Below, one piece after another: positions 17,391-26,482 of a stretch of DNA of 41,279 nucleotides (position 1 is the stretch's first letter; each line of letters opens with the position of its first letter). The stretch lies in NCBI GenBank assembly GCA_015060925.1, contig SUXM01000022.1, positions 1 to 41,279 of the forward strand. The letters are read 5' to 3'. The translations under genes were made by a program, and so were the position numbers. The stretch is from Parabacteroides distasonis (GTDB taxonomy: Bacteria > Bacteroidota > Bacteroidia > Bacteroidales > Tannerellaceae). The notes under the pieces are model-generated. The model did no database searches. It saw only the letters and a program-made list of their open reading frames with translations, and had not been told where the DNA came from.

Positions 17391-19712
17391 TTATTCTACC
17401 TTTAATGCTACACTTTGTAGATCTTTATCAGCGGAAGAGGATCCAACCATGATGGAGAAATCACCTGGTTCCACTTCCCATACTTTGCGGATAGTATAGA
17501 ATTTCAAATCATCCGGAGTGATAGTAAATTCAACCTTCTTTGTTTCACCGGCCTTTAAAGCTACACGTTGGAATCCCTTCAATTCTTTTACTGGACGAGT
17601 AATTGAACCATACTCATCACGAATATACAACTGAACGATTTCTGTACCATCCATCTTACCTGTATTGGTCAAATCAAACGAAATCGTTACAGATTCATTT
17701 TTATTAATCTTATCCTTAGACAAAGTCGGTTTACCATATTCGTATGTAGTATAGCTCAAACCATAACCAAACGGATAAAGATAACCTGTATGACCCAAAG
17801 CAAATCTACGAGAATATTGTGACCATTTATGGTTATAGATAGTCTGAACCTGACCTACGTTGTAAGGAACTGTTACCGGTAATTTACCACTTGGGTTCAA
17901 ATCTCCAAACAAAACTTCAGCAATTACCTGACCACCATACATACCCGGTTCCCATGCTTCCAAGATTGCCGGAATGTTCTGATCAGCCCAAACCAAACTT
18001 AATGGACGACCATTCAATAATACCAAAACAGTCGGTTTACCAGAAGCGTAAATTGCTTCCAATAATTCCTGTTGACGGCCTGGTAAATCCAAATTATCAC
18101 GGTCACAGTTCTCACCACATGTACGACCAAAACTTTCATAACGTTGAGAGTTTTCACCTAATACCACGATATTCAAATCAGCTTCACGAGCCTTACGAGA
18201 AGCAATCACCAAATCGTTAGAAGAGATTTCAGTGATACGACCACCAAAGCAAAGAGAGTCAATCTTTGCATTCGGACAAGCATCACGGATACCTTCATAT
18301 ACAGTTACCACGTTTTCATCCGGTTGTGGCATAGCCCAGTCTCCCAAGATTGTCTGACTGTCAGCATTCGGACCGGCAATGAAGATACGACGATAGTTGT
18401 TTTTCTTCAAAGGTAAGATACCATTATTCTTTAATAAAACCATACCCTGACGAGCAGATTCCAAAGCAGTCTGACGGTGTGCTTCCGGAGCGATCTGTGA
18501 ACGAGTTGCCTCAATATCCACAATCGGATTTTCAAACAAACCTAATAAGAACTTCGCTTCCAAAATCTTGCTAACAGCCTGATCGATGCGAGATTCAGGA
18601 ATACGTCCTGATTGAACTGCTGCCAAGATTGATTCAAAGTAGTGGTCACCCTGCATATGCATATCGATACCTGCTTCTACAGAAACACAGAATGCTTCAT
18701 CTTGAGAAGGAGAATAGTGGTGCATAGAGTGCAAACGTTCGATATCCATCCAGTCACTTACCACAAATCCGTCGAAGCCCATTTCATCACGCAACAGGTC
18801 TTTCAACATCCAATGATTCGCATGACAAGGGATACCGTTCAATTCGTTATGAGCAGCCATAAAGGTAAATACTTTAGCATCCACAGCAGCGATAAACGGA
18901 GGTAAAAATACTTCACGTAATTTCTGTTCAGACAAATCCATCGGTGCTGCATTGATACCTCCTGCCGGTTCACCACCAGCGATCATGTGCTTTGCACAAG
19001 CCAATACACGATCCGGCTGAACACCATCTCTACCCTGTAACCCTTGAATCAAACGAGTACCCATCTGTGTCACCAAATAGGTATCTTCACCAAATGTTTC
19101 ACCGATACGTCCCCAACGTGGGTCACGAGCAACATCTAAGTTCGGGTTAAAAGCCCAATGCATACCACTTGCACGCATTTCCAAAGCGGTTTCCGCACCA
19201 CTTTGTTCCATCAAATCCGGGTTGAAAGAGGAAGCCATGGTGATGGCTGTTGGATATACTGTACATCCAGCATGCAAACCATTTCCATGAATTGCATCCA
19301 CACCAAACAACAACGGAATCTGCAAACGAGTTTCCTGTGCTGCCTTTTGCAACATATTAGCCTCTTCTACTGTCAACACATGCAGAAAAGCACCGATATG
19401 ACCTTTACGAACCTTATCAATAATAGCTTGCCCTTTCATGCCAAAAGCATTTGCATCGATATTGTTCATATCACTACTGCTTTGGCCCTGTTTCTTTTCA
19501 TTTTCTTCCACATGAGAAGGACCAACATATTGACACATCTGGCCAATCTTTTCTTCCAACGTCATCTCTTTCAACAACAAAGCTGTACGTTCAGCCGGAG
19601 AAAGAGATGCATCTTTGTAACTTTTTGCTTCAGAGCAACCATCCAATAACAGGATACCACCCGCAAACATCAAACCGCAACATAAAAATTGCTTCAAAGA
19701 ATGTTTTTTCAT
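17391..19712 (-). CDS. GH3 family beta-glycosidase, lipoprotein (BglX-like)
   Basis: A 773-residue GH3 enzyme. The N-terminus ends in LLLDGCSEAKS, a lipobox that predicts a lipid-anchored envelope protein. The catalytic TIM-barrel domain includes PLLFGVDAIHGNG, the NPNLDVARDPRWGR-type segment, KHMIAGGEPAGG, and FVVSDWMDIE with the nucleophile Asp near residue 317. An alpha/beta sandwich (AGPNADSQTILGDW) and a C-terminal fibronectin III-like domain (NTGKMDGTEIVQLYIRD) follow. The nearest well-known relatives are periplasmic beta-glucosidases, but GH3 also contains beta-xylosidases, so the sugar is not certain. It is the last gene before the terminator, 38 bp after the six-hairpin gene. Confidence 0.92.
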   Translation of the reverse strand: MKKHSLKQFLCCGLMFAGGILLLDGCSEAKSYKDASLSPAERTALLLKEMTLEEKIGQMCQYVGPSHVEENEKKQGQSSSDMNNIDANAFGMKGQAIIDKVRKGHIGAFLHVLTVEEANMLQKAAQETRLQIPLLFGVDAIHGNGLHAGCTVYPTAITMASSFNPDLMEQSGAETALEMRASGMHWAFNPNLDVARDPRWGRIGETFGEDTYLVTQMGTRLIQGLQGRDGVQPDRVLACAKHMIAGGEPAGGINAAPMDLSEQKLREVFLPPFIAAVDAKVFTFMAAHNELNGIPCHANHWMLKDLLRDEMGFDGFVVSDWMDIERLHSMHHYSPSQDEAFCVSVEAGIDMHMQGDHYFESILAAVQSGRIPESRIDQAVSKILEAKFLLGLFENPIVDIEATRSQIAPEAHRQTALESARQGMVLLKNNGILPLKKNNYRRIFIAGPNADSQTILGDWAMPQPDENVVTVYEGIRDACPNAKIDSLCFGGRITEISSNDLVIASRKAREADLNIVVLGENSQRYESFGRTCGENCDRDNLDLPGRQQELLEAIYASGKPTVLVLLNGRPLSLVWADQNIPAILEAWEPGMYGGQVIAEVLFGDLNPSGKLPVTVPYNVGQVQTIYNHKWSQYSRRFALGHTGYLYPFGYGLSYTTYEYGKPTLSKDKINKNESVTISFDLTNTGKMDGTEIVQLYIRDEYGSITRPVKELKGFQRVALKAGETKKVEFTITPDDLKFYTIRKVWEVEPGDFSIMVGSSSADKDLQSVALKVE

Positions 19713-19750
19713 ACGATTTATTTATACTTGTTTTTAATGAATATCAATCT

Positions 19751-21862
19751 TTATTGCATCGGAACAAAACCTTCATGACGCACTACCCAACTTCCATCTT
19801 TCGGGAACCCTGGAGCATCTCCTTCAGAGCCATCCCAACCACCACACATCATAGCTATGGCTGTCAATAAAGCTCCATTGGATGGGAAATAAGGATAAGG
19901 GCCACCTGTTGCCAAACCATGTTCGTCAAACTGAAACTTAAGTGACGAATGCATCAAGAAATCAATCGCCATCTTCGGTTGACCAGTACGGGCTGCAGCC
20001 ATTGCCATCATAGGAAAATCCCATCCCCAAATACGATGGAACTGCCACTCTTTATTGACTTTATCCAATGTCCGTTTAAAAGTTTCGACATCGACACCGT
20101 CACCCGGAAGCATACCATAGACACCTGTCAACGCCGGATGTTCGTAGGTCTTTTCGGTCCACATGTTCGGAATTCCTTCATAGGTGACATATACCCCCTC
20201 TTGAACAGGAAGCGGAGACATCTTTGCCAAAACCTCTTTCCATTTCTTGACTCGTTTTTCCGGAAGATTCAAACGTTCAGCCCATGCCAATGCTGTCCGT
20301 AATCCGTAACGCAAATAGCCCAATTCGAAGATTGGATTCATGGTCTCATACGGTTTGGTGTTTTCTGATACAATCACCACCGGAGGAGCCAACACATATT
20401 CTTTTCTTTTCTTATCATAGAAGAGATAATCGGCGATGTAATCAGCTGTATTAATCACAACCTCTCTCCATTTATCAAGGGTTTCAGACGAGGCATTCAA
20501 ACGATACTCCATCTCGGCAAAATAAATCGGATGCGGTTGATGCCAAATCAAGAATGCATGGGCATCACATGGCCACTCCCGATTGAAATTACCTGTACAC
20601 TTCGGCCAACGAGCACCCGAACGTCCCTCTATCTTGGCACGTTCCAACGCCTCCGGCATAAAGTCTTTATAAATATTCAAATAGTTATTGAAATATTCCA
20701 TGCGGTTCCACAAGCCATAATGTACCCCATGCCACCAAATCATCTCAAAATGGAAACGGCCATACCAGCCATTGTTTACCAATCCTGATTCTTGTGGGGG
20801 GAACAACCCCGCTTCATTTACCCGCATCACATATTGAGAAAGGACAATACGACGTTCCAACTCCAACCAACGGGGATCTTTACTACCCGACAAATCGACA
20901 GCAGCACCTGAACGCCAATATCTTTCCCAACTTTCAGCACTTTTCTTTTGTATAGAGGCAAATGATTCTACATAATCTGTTCTCTTTTCCGGAGAATAGC
21001 AACAAGAGAAAGACAATTGTTCACCTCCTGTCGGCTGTAAAACAAACCGATGCGTATCACCTTCACGCGTCAATTCTGCCTGACCCTCCCAAGAGAGTGT
21101 CACAAAATAGCGAGTATCATCCAGCTGGCGACTGATACGAACCGTATTCGCATTGATTTTTTCCAAAACAGATTGATGAGCAGAAAGGGTATCATAACGG
21201 CCCATATAGTGTGGAAATTGACGTGTTTCCGGATAAGAGAAATCCAAATAGACGGCAATCTTTCCCTCTTTCAACTGTTCACCCTCTACCGTTACACCAA
21301 TCATATCTTTATCCGGATGACAAACGGTACGAACTCTGACCTCTTTTTTGTTTAATTCAAAACGGCTATAAACCATACCGGACCATAAATCGGTCTCTTG
21401 GCGAGTTGCTCTCAAATCGAACTCTTTTGCCACTCTGCCATTGTCTTGTAAAAGACGAAAAGCGACACGTCCCAAATTGAAACGATGCGGATTGCGAGCC
21501 AAATAGGCAGACACTTCCGGGTGTTCCGGATCGGTATCGAAGTAAGCGATCTTCTTACCGTATGTCTCTACAACTTGAGGTTGGTAATCTTCCAGACGAA
21601 CCCCTTCCGGTAAAGGAAAACTATGCCAAGCCCAATCGGATAAGATATTAAAAGGGGCAAAAGTCTGCAGCCCAGTGATATCCATCCCAAAGGCAAACTT
21701 TCCATTCCCGACTTGTGCCGGACTCATCAGTAAGGTTCCGGTTGTAGAAATGCGATGACGTTTGACCAACGACTCCCGGTCTATCGGTTCTGCATGAGTA
21801 ACAGAAACAAACACAAGCAGAAAGGAACAAAGCCCTATAATACTCAAATATTTTTTCTTCAT
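19751..21862 (-). CDS. Putative exported six-hairpin (alpha/alpha)6 glycoside hydrolase, family unassigned
   Basis: A 703-residue protein with a Sec signal peptide (KKKYLSIIGLCSFLLVFVSVTHA). The N-terminal part (~25-300) looks like a beta-sandwich, opening with MSPAQVGNGKFAFGMDITGLQTF. The second half looks helical and is rich in aromatic motifs such as GRFHFEMIWWHGVHYGLW, REWPCDAHAFLIWHQPHPIYFAEMEYR and HRIWGWDFPMMAMAAARTG, as in GH65/GH95-like six-hairpin glycosidases. FHFEM and the Glu in IYFAEMEYR are candidate acidic residues. I do not recognise an established CAZy family and cannot name the substrate. Gaps of 11 bp to the deacetylase and 38 bp to GH3 suggest co-transcription. Confidence 0.65.
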   Translation of the reverse strand: MKKKYLSIIGLCSFLLVFVSVTHAEPIDRESLVKRHRISTTGTLLMSPAQVGNGKFAFGMDITGLQTFAPFNILSDWAWHSFPLPEGVRLEDYQPQVVETYGKKIAYFDTDPEHPEVSAYLARNPHRFNLGRVAFRLLQDNGRVAKEFDLRATRQETDLWSGMVYSRFELNKKEVRVRTVCHPDKDMIGVTVEGEQLKEGKIAVYLDFSYPETRQFPHYMGRYDTLSAHQSVLEKINANTVRISRQLDDTRYFVTLSWEGQAELTREGDTHRFVLQPTGGEQLSFSCCYSPEKRTDYVESFASIQKKSAESWERYWRSGAAVDLSGSKDPRWLELERRIVLSQYVMRVNEAGLFPPQESGLVNNGWYGRFHFEMIWWHGVHYGLWNRMEYFNNYLNIYKDFMPEALERAKIEGRSGARWPKCTGNFNREWPCDAHAFLIWHQPHPIYFAEMEYRLNASSETLDKWREVVINTADYIADYLFYDKKRKEYVLAPPVVIVSENTKPYETMNPIFELGYLRYGLRTALAWAERLNLPEKRVKKWKEVLAKMSPLPVQEGVYVTYEGIPNMWTEKTYEHPALTGVYGMLPGDGVDVETFKRTLDKVNKEWQFHRIWGWDFPMMAMAAARTGQPKMAIDFLMHSSLKFQFDEHGLATGGPYPYFPSNGALLTAIAMMCGGWDGSEGDAPGFPKDGSWVVRHEGFVPMQ

Positions 21863-21873
21863 AATGTACTTAC

Positions 21874-22668
21874 TTATTTTTTGATTTGAGGAGCAATATG
21901 ATCCAATACTTCAGTGAATGTTCCTACCCATATTTCCGGATGATTGGCCAAAAAATCCACCAATTCTTGATGATCTTCGGCCTCCACCTTCATATAGTCT
22001 CCTCCTACTCCATGGAAAATAAAAACAACCATTCCATTTTTATCCAAAGCCTCTTGCACATAGGAGATTAGTTTCTCTCCACTCCAACCAGCACGTGTAG
22101 AGATAGTTGGCACTCTCGCCAAATTGAGAGCATGGAAATCAGAAACAATCCCTACAACACCAGCTCCTCGTCCATAATTGGCTAATCCTGCCTCCATCAT
22201 CGGGATTGAGTAGTCACCATCAATGGTTTCTGAATGGCCGCATGGATAAGCATAAGCATATTGTTCTTTGCCGTCAATAGCATAAAGCAAACTTTTCATA
22301 ATCCGAACCTCTGCCAAAATATCTTTGATCGTATAACATTTCAAAGAACGACATAAAGGAGCATCAGTCACCTCTGTAGCACATTGATGAAACATACTAT
22401 GATTCCCTAATTCATGTCCTCTTTTACTTACATCACGCCATAGAGGAATATCTTCTGCTTTCATCGGATAGCCATACAAAAAGAAGGTACCTCTGAAACC
22501 TTTTGCTTCTAATTGAGGCATAACCACTTCATGATGAGATTTTAGATTATCATCATAGGTCAAAATCACAGCAGCCTTCTTTCCTTCCGGCCATTTTATT
22601 TGAGCTTGCAATGTCGGGGCCAAACAGGCTAACCCCAACAGACAAAGAACTATAAGCTTCTTATCCAT
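21874..22668 (-). CDS. Exported polysaccharide deacetylase (NodB homology domain)
   Basis: A 264-residue protein with a Sec signal peptide (KLIVLCLLGLACLAPTLQA) and a single NodB-type deacetylase domain (CE4-like). Motif 1 is TYDD (residues 37-40; Asp39 or Asp40 as base and metal ligand). Motif 2 is HELGNHSMFH, with His90 and His94 as further metal ligands. A downstream YPCGHSE stretch takes the place of the usual RPPYG motif, so this is not a textbook CE4. VFIFHGVGGD near residue 220 is the C-terminal His motif. The likely role is removing acetyl groups from a glycan in the periplasm. It is tightly packed with the PHP gene (28 bp) and the six-hairpin gene (11 bp). Confidence 0.82.
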   Translation of the reverse strand: MDKKLIVLCLLGLACLAPTLQAQIKWPEGKKAAVILTYDDNLKSHHEVVMPQLEAKGFRGTFFLYGYPMKAEDIPLWRDVSKRGHELGNHSMFHQCATEVTDAPLCRSLKCYTIKDILAEVRIMKSLLYAIDGKEQYAYAYPCGHSETIDGDYSIPMMEAGLANYGRGAGVVGIVSDFHALNLARVPTISTRAGWSGEKLISYVQEALDKNGMVVFIFHGVGGDYMKVEAEDHQELVDFLANHPEIWVGTFTEVLDHIAPQIKK

Positions 22669-22696
22669 ACGTCCAACATTTATTGATATCGATTAT

Positions 22697-24523
22697 TTAC
22701 TGAACAAAGAATTGAGTTGTCGGGATAATTTCCATTACAGAATTTCCAGGTATTGCCCAATAAGCATTAAAGAATTCACCTCCCCATCCTTCATAAAAAC
22801 GGAACTTAACCGGATGATAACCTTTTTGCAAATAGACTCTACCATAAGACTCGGTTACACCATCCGGATTATCAACCACTACGATGTCCCGAATTTGTAA
22901 ATTAGCCGCATCATTACTACCTAACTTAAATTTATACAGACCTGTTTCCGGAGCATAAATAAATCCTTCATAAACATAACCAAAATAATCAAAATTAGTC
23001 TGTCCTTCTGTTTTATCAGATGGTTTTTCAGCTATACCTGTTTTCTTCAACTCACCCTTCTTTTCTATTTCCCAAATATTAGAGAACTTTCCTTCATAGT
23101 AGCTATAAGAAAGACCATTCTTCTTTGCTTTACATTTTACCGGAGAAGAAAAGCCCATGATACGTTCATAAATAGGACCACGTTTGCCATTTTGATAAGA
23201 GCAAGCTTTCAATGTAGCATATTCCTTTAACGTAATTGTTCCGGTATAACGAGTAGAAGCATTTGTCGGTTCAGAGCCATCCAAGGTATAATAGGTTTCA
23301 CCTTCCGGACAACTTAAGCTGAATGAAAGTCCTTGATCAGTCAATTGAATTGAACGTTCTTCTACATACGGATAATCTCCTTCATCCAAATTGGCAAACA
23401 AGTATGACAATGGGATTTCCAAGAAGTTAGTAGAAGAGACATACATATTTCTTACCTTATATGATGTTTGCAACAAAGAAACATCCTGTGTAATCATACA
23501 AGAGCCATGTGCCGGGATACGGATACGTTGATCATGGTCTCCATTATCCAACAAATAAGAGATCTCTGTATCATTTTGTATACGAGCTGTCACTTTATTA
23601 TTTTCTACTTTATAAGATACCACTTTTAAAGAAGCTTTCAAGAAGCTCTTCAATAAAGCAACATTACCGGTCAAAGTATTATCAGCCCATGCAATAGTCC
23701 GTCCGGCCAAAAGTGCCTCCTTCATGCCTTCTGGTGTTTTTTCTTTCGCAAAAATCAGAGTCATCGGACGATGAGTCTCTTTCAAATCATAAAGGAAAGA
23801 GGTTGGCCAATGAGCATCAGTTGCACCAATATGTGACAAGTTATATTTATTAGCATGATCAATAGCCAAAGGATAAAACTCTTCATTATTAAAAATCTCA
23901 ATACCTCTGATGTTTTTCTTTTCAATCTGACGAACGATCAACTCCGGCAAGATACTGTTTTTATCCGGCCATCCCGGATGGTTGGTTGTGATATAGGCAC
24001 CTTCTGCTGCTGCTTTTTCAATGTATTCCTCAATCAAAGCATCTGTCAGTTTCTTATCTGCAGGCATATAAACATTACAATCTTCGATAAAATGAACATT
24101 TAAATGGCCAACAGGTTCTGCACCTGTGATCTCTAAACTTCGAATCAACATAATACCCTTAGATTCCGCCAATTTCTTAGCCTTTTCATAAGAGATATTA
24201 CAATCTTCCGATTCACTCTTTGCGCGTGGTGTCGGTTGGTGGTCTGTAAGTGTAATCGCATCCAGCCCTTCTACATAAGCCTCATGTACACGCATCACCG
24301 GAGTTACCTGTCCATCTGAATATTGTGTATGCAAATGAAGGTCACTCTTAATCGTTGTATAACCCGGTATATCAGGAATTGATAACGTATGGCGAGAAAA
24401 TGCACGAGAAGAAGAGTATCCCTCCATCAATTCATATTGTACATTCTGAACAACTTTTTCCTGAGCTGTCAAAGCAGATGCAGTCAATAACCCACATCCC
24501 ATCATTACGAACATTTTTTTCAT
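22697..24523 (-). CDS. Exported PHP-domain protein with chitobiase-like and PA14 domains
   Basis: A 608-residue protein with an apparent Sec signal peptide (MKKMFVMMGCGLLTASALTA). Residues ~60-270 are a PHP metal-dependent phosphoesterase domain with an intact set of ligands: HLH in SDLHLHTQYSDG, DH in LTDHQPTPR, Glu in SLEITGAE, His in TTNHPGWPD, and DxH in IGATDAHWP near residue 236. Residues ~405-455 match the chitobiase C-terminal/Fn3-associated repeat (YYTLDGSEPTNASTRYTGTI). Residues ~475-608 resemble a PA14 carbohydrate-binding domain (YEGFIYAPETGLYKFKLGS ... GYHPVKFRFYEGWGG). PHP proteins usually act on phosphoesters in the cytoplasm; an exported one joined to carbohydrate-binding modules suggests action on a glycan-linked ester. 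Substrate unknown. Confidence 0.82.
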   Translation of the reverse strand: MKKMFVMMGCGLLTASALTAQEKVVQNVQYELMEGYSSSRAFSRHTLSIPDIPGYTTIKSDLHLHTQYSDGQVTPVMRVHEAYVEGLDAITLTDHQPTPRAKSESEDCNISYEKAKKLAESKGIMLIRSLEITGAEPVGHLNVHFIEDCNVYMPADKKLTDALIEEYIEKAAAEGAYITTNHPGWPDKNSILPELIVRQIEKKNIRGIEIFNNEEFYPLAIDHANKYNLSHIGATDAHWPTSFLYDLKETHRPMTLIFAKEKTPEGMKEALLAGRTIAWADNTLTGNVALLKSFLKASLKVVSYKVENNKVTARIQNDTEISYLLDNGDHDQRIRIPAHGSCMITQDVSLLQTSYKVRNMYVSSTNFLEIPLSYLFANLDEGDYPYVEERSIQLTDQGLSFSLSCPEGETYYTLDGSEPTNASTRYTGTITLKEYATLKACSYQNGKRGPIYERIMGFSSPVKCKAKKNGLSYSYYEGKFSNIWEIEKKGELKKTGIAEKPSDKTEGQTNFDYFGYVYEGFIYAPETGLYKFKLGSNDAANLQIRDIVVVDNPDGVTESYGRVYLQKGYHPVKFRFYEGWGGEFFNAYWAIPGNSVMEIIPTTQFFVQ

Positions 24524-24535
24524 GATAATTTTATT

Positions 24536-26392
24536 TTAAAAAGGTTCACCTAATATTTTAATAACTTCTTGATTAGCTTTACGAATACGTTCTTCATCCA
24601 TCTTAATCACCTTACGGTCATAAGTCATAATACCGTTGATTTCTCCTTCCACATCGGTAGTCTGTGTGTAAACAGCTGCCGAATAACCTTGGAGAGAAAG
24701 TGTCTTTAACTCCTCTGTATATTTGATGTATTCGTCTGTCACCTCTTTACTATCCTTAAATTGGACATATCCCCAGTTGTTTTTATCTTTAAACCAAGTA
24801 TGATTAGGTGTAGGAAGAGCAATACCTCCATATTCTCCCAATACATTAACACGCATTGCATCATACAAGTAGAATTTCTTGGGATTTGGATAATGGTGCA
24901 TATCCATCATATCACCACAACGAAAGAAGTTTCCACCACTGGCCGGATTTACCAAACGAGAAGGGTCATAATTCTTCGTCCATTCTGTTACCTTTTCCGT
25001 ATCAAACTGCCCCCAAGCTTCATTGAAAGGCACCCAAATAACCACACACGGGAAAGAATAACAAAAGTCCATAATATCTTTCCATTCTTTATAGAAACAT
25101 GCTTTTGAAACGGTACTTCGCTGACGATCGGCTCCTCCTTCATACGAATAAGGTACCCAAGCATTACGAACAGCCTGTTCACCATTCTTATCCCAGTAGC
25201 CACCAATGTCTCCACTTGGCATATCTTGCCAAACCAAAACACCTAAACGGTCACAATGGTAATACCAACGAGCCGGCTCCACTTTCACATGCTTACGAAT
25301 CATGTTGAAGCCCCACTCTTTTGTCTTTATGATATCATAAACAAGTGCCTCATCTGTTGGAGCTGTATAAAGACCATCCGGCCACCAACCTTGATCCAAC
25401 GGACCAAACTGATAAAGCGTTTTATTATTTAACTGCATACGCCATATTGCATGACGATCTTTATACATCGAGATCTTACGAAATGCAGTATATGATTTGA
25501 CGCGATCCACTACTTTGCCATCTTTTTTGCACAAAGAGATCTCCATGTCATATAGGAATGGACTTTCCGGACTCCATAACTTCGGATTAGCGACACAGAT
25601 AGTCATATCAAAACCGGTATAACCTTTAGCTAAAGCCACCTCTTTACCTTCATCCATCAAACGGGCCTCAATCAACAATCCGTCTCCATTGGCCACATCC
25701 ATAGTTAATTTCAAATTATTACGATCTACATCCGGAACGATGCGTAGGGAAGAAATGTGGGAAGTATGTACAGGTTCCAACCAAACAGTCTGCCAAATAC
25801 CTGTAACAGAGGTATAAGTAATTTTTCCTTGAGCAACAGTCTGTTTTCCACAAGCTTGGTAACCTCTATCTGTCGGATCCCAAACCTTCACAACCAATTC
25901 CTGTTCTCCTTTTTGTAAGAAGGGGGTTATATTGATAGAGAAAGGTACAAAACCACCTTCATGCGAACCAATCTGCATACCATTCAAGAATACATCAGCT
26001 CGCCAATCTATTGCTCCAAAATGCAATAAAATATCTTTGCCTTTCCAATCAGAAGGAACTTTAAATGTACGTTTATACCAAAGTTCATTATCCTCGCCCA
26101 CCTTTTTACCAACACCGGATAATGCAGATTCAACGGCGAACGGAACCAATATCTTTCCATCAAAGTCATCAGGGCAAGCCTCACCTACGGGACGAATCGC
26201 ATACTCCCAAAGGCCATTTAAGTTTTGCCAATCTGTACGTTCCATCTGAGGACGTGGATATTCAGGCAAAACAGATTCAGGGTTGATCTCATCAGCCCAC
26301 TTTGTTTTAATATAATCACCTGCAATTTTCCATTGAGCACTTGCGACTAAAGGGAAAAGAGTTAAGATTAAAATACATATATGTTTTTTCAT
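24536..26392 (-). CDS. Exported GH2 family glycoside hydrolase
   Basis: A 618-residue protein with a Sec signal peptide (KKHICILILTLFPLVASA). An N-terminal sugar-binding jelly-roll (NLNGLWEYAIRP, FGAIDWRADVFLNGMQIGSHEGGF) and an immunoglobulin-like domain are followed by the GH2 TIM barrel. The acid/base glutamate lies in VPFNEAWGQ (~residue 458) and the nucleophile in LGEYGG (~residue 519). It is short compared with LacZ-type beta-galactosidases. Members of this compact group include beta-galactosidases, beta-glucuronidases and arabinosidases, so the sugar is open. It is the first gene after an intergenic hairpin and precedes the PHP gene by 12 bp. Confidence 0.88.
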   Translation of the reverse strand: MKKHICILILTLFPLVASAQWKIAGDYIKTKWADEINPESVLPEYPRPQMERTDWQNLNGLWEYAIRPVGEACPDDFDGKILVPFAVESALSGVGKKVGEDNELWYKRTFKVPSDWKGKDILLHFGAIDWRADVFLNGMQIGSHEGGFVPFSINITPFLQKGEQELVVKVWDPTDRGYQACGKQTVAQGKITYTSVTGIWQTVWLEPVHTSHISSLRIVPDVDRNNLKLTMDVANGDGLLIEARLMDEGKEVALAKGYTGFDMTICVANPKLWSPESPFLYDMEISLCKKDGKVVDRVKSYTAFRKISMYKDRHAIWRMQLNNKTLYQFGPLDQGWWPDGLYTAPTDEALVYDIIKTKEWGFNMIRKHVKVEPARWYYHCDRLGVLVWQDMPSGDIGGYWDKNGEQAVRNAWVPYSYEGGADRQRSTVSKACFYKEWKDIMDFCYSFPCVVIWVPFNEAWGQFDTEKVTEWTKNYDPSRLVNPASGGNFFRCGDMMDMHHYPNPKKFYLYDAMRVNVLGEYGGIALPTPNHTWFKDKNNWGYVQFKDSKEVTDEYIKYTEELKTLSLQGYSAAVYTQTTDVEGEINGIMTYDRKVIKMDEERIRKANQEVIKILGEPF

Positions 26393-26408
26393 GCTCTAAA
26401 TATAAGTA

Positions 26409-26453
26409 AAATTTCATGCCCAAGAAAATATATTTTCATCGGGCATGAAATTT
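26409..26453 (-). terminator. Long hairpin between GH28 and GH2 genes (possible attenuator or weak terminator)
   Basis: A 13-bp perfect inverted repeat, AAATTTCATGCCC (26409-26421) with GGGCATGAAATTT (26441-26453), encloses a 19-nt loop. On the minus strand it is followed by TTTTACTTATATTT, a broken T-run, then the GH2 start 17 bp later. It sits in the largest gap (90 bp) of the GH gene series and may lower expression of the distal genes or separate two units. No clear promoter box was found in the gap. Confidence 0.55.
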
Positions 26454-26482
26454 AAATACATAATGTAGGAATTTGAGATTCC

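Noticed and set aside
17246-17452. 68-codon plus-strand frame across the fucO-GH3 gap
   Set aside because: It runs through the repeat cluster, the GH3 terminator and the end of GH3, so it is not a plausible gene.
19158-19649. 163-codon open frame on the plus strand inside the GH3 gene
   Set aside because: Antisense shadow of a conserved enzyme, with Cys/His-rich composition and no start context.
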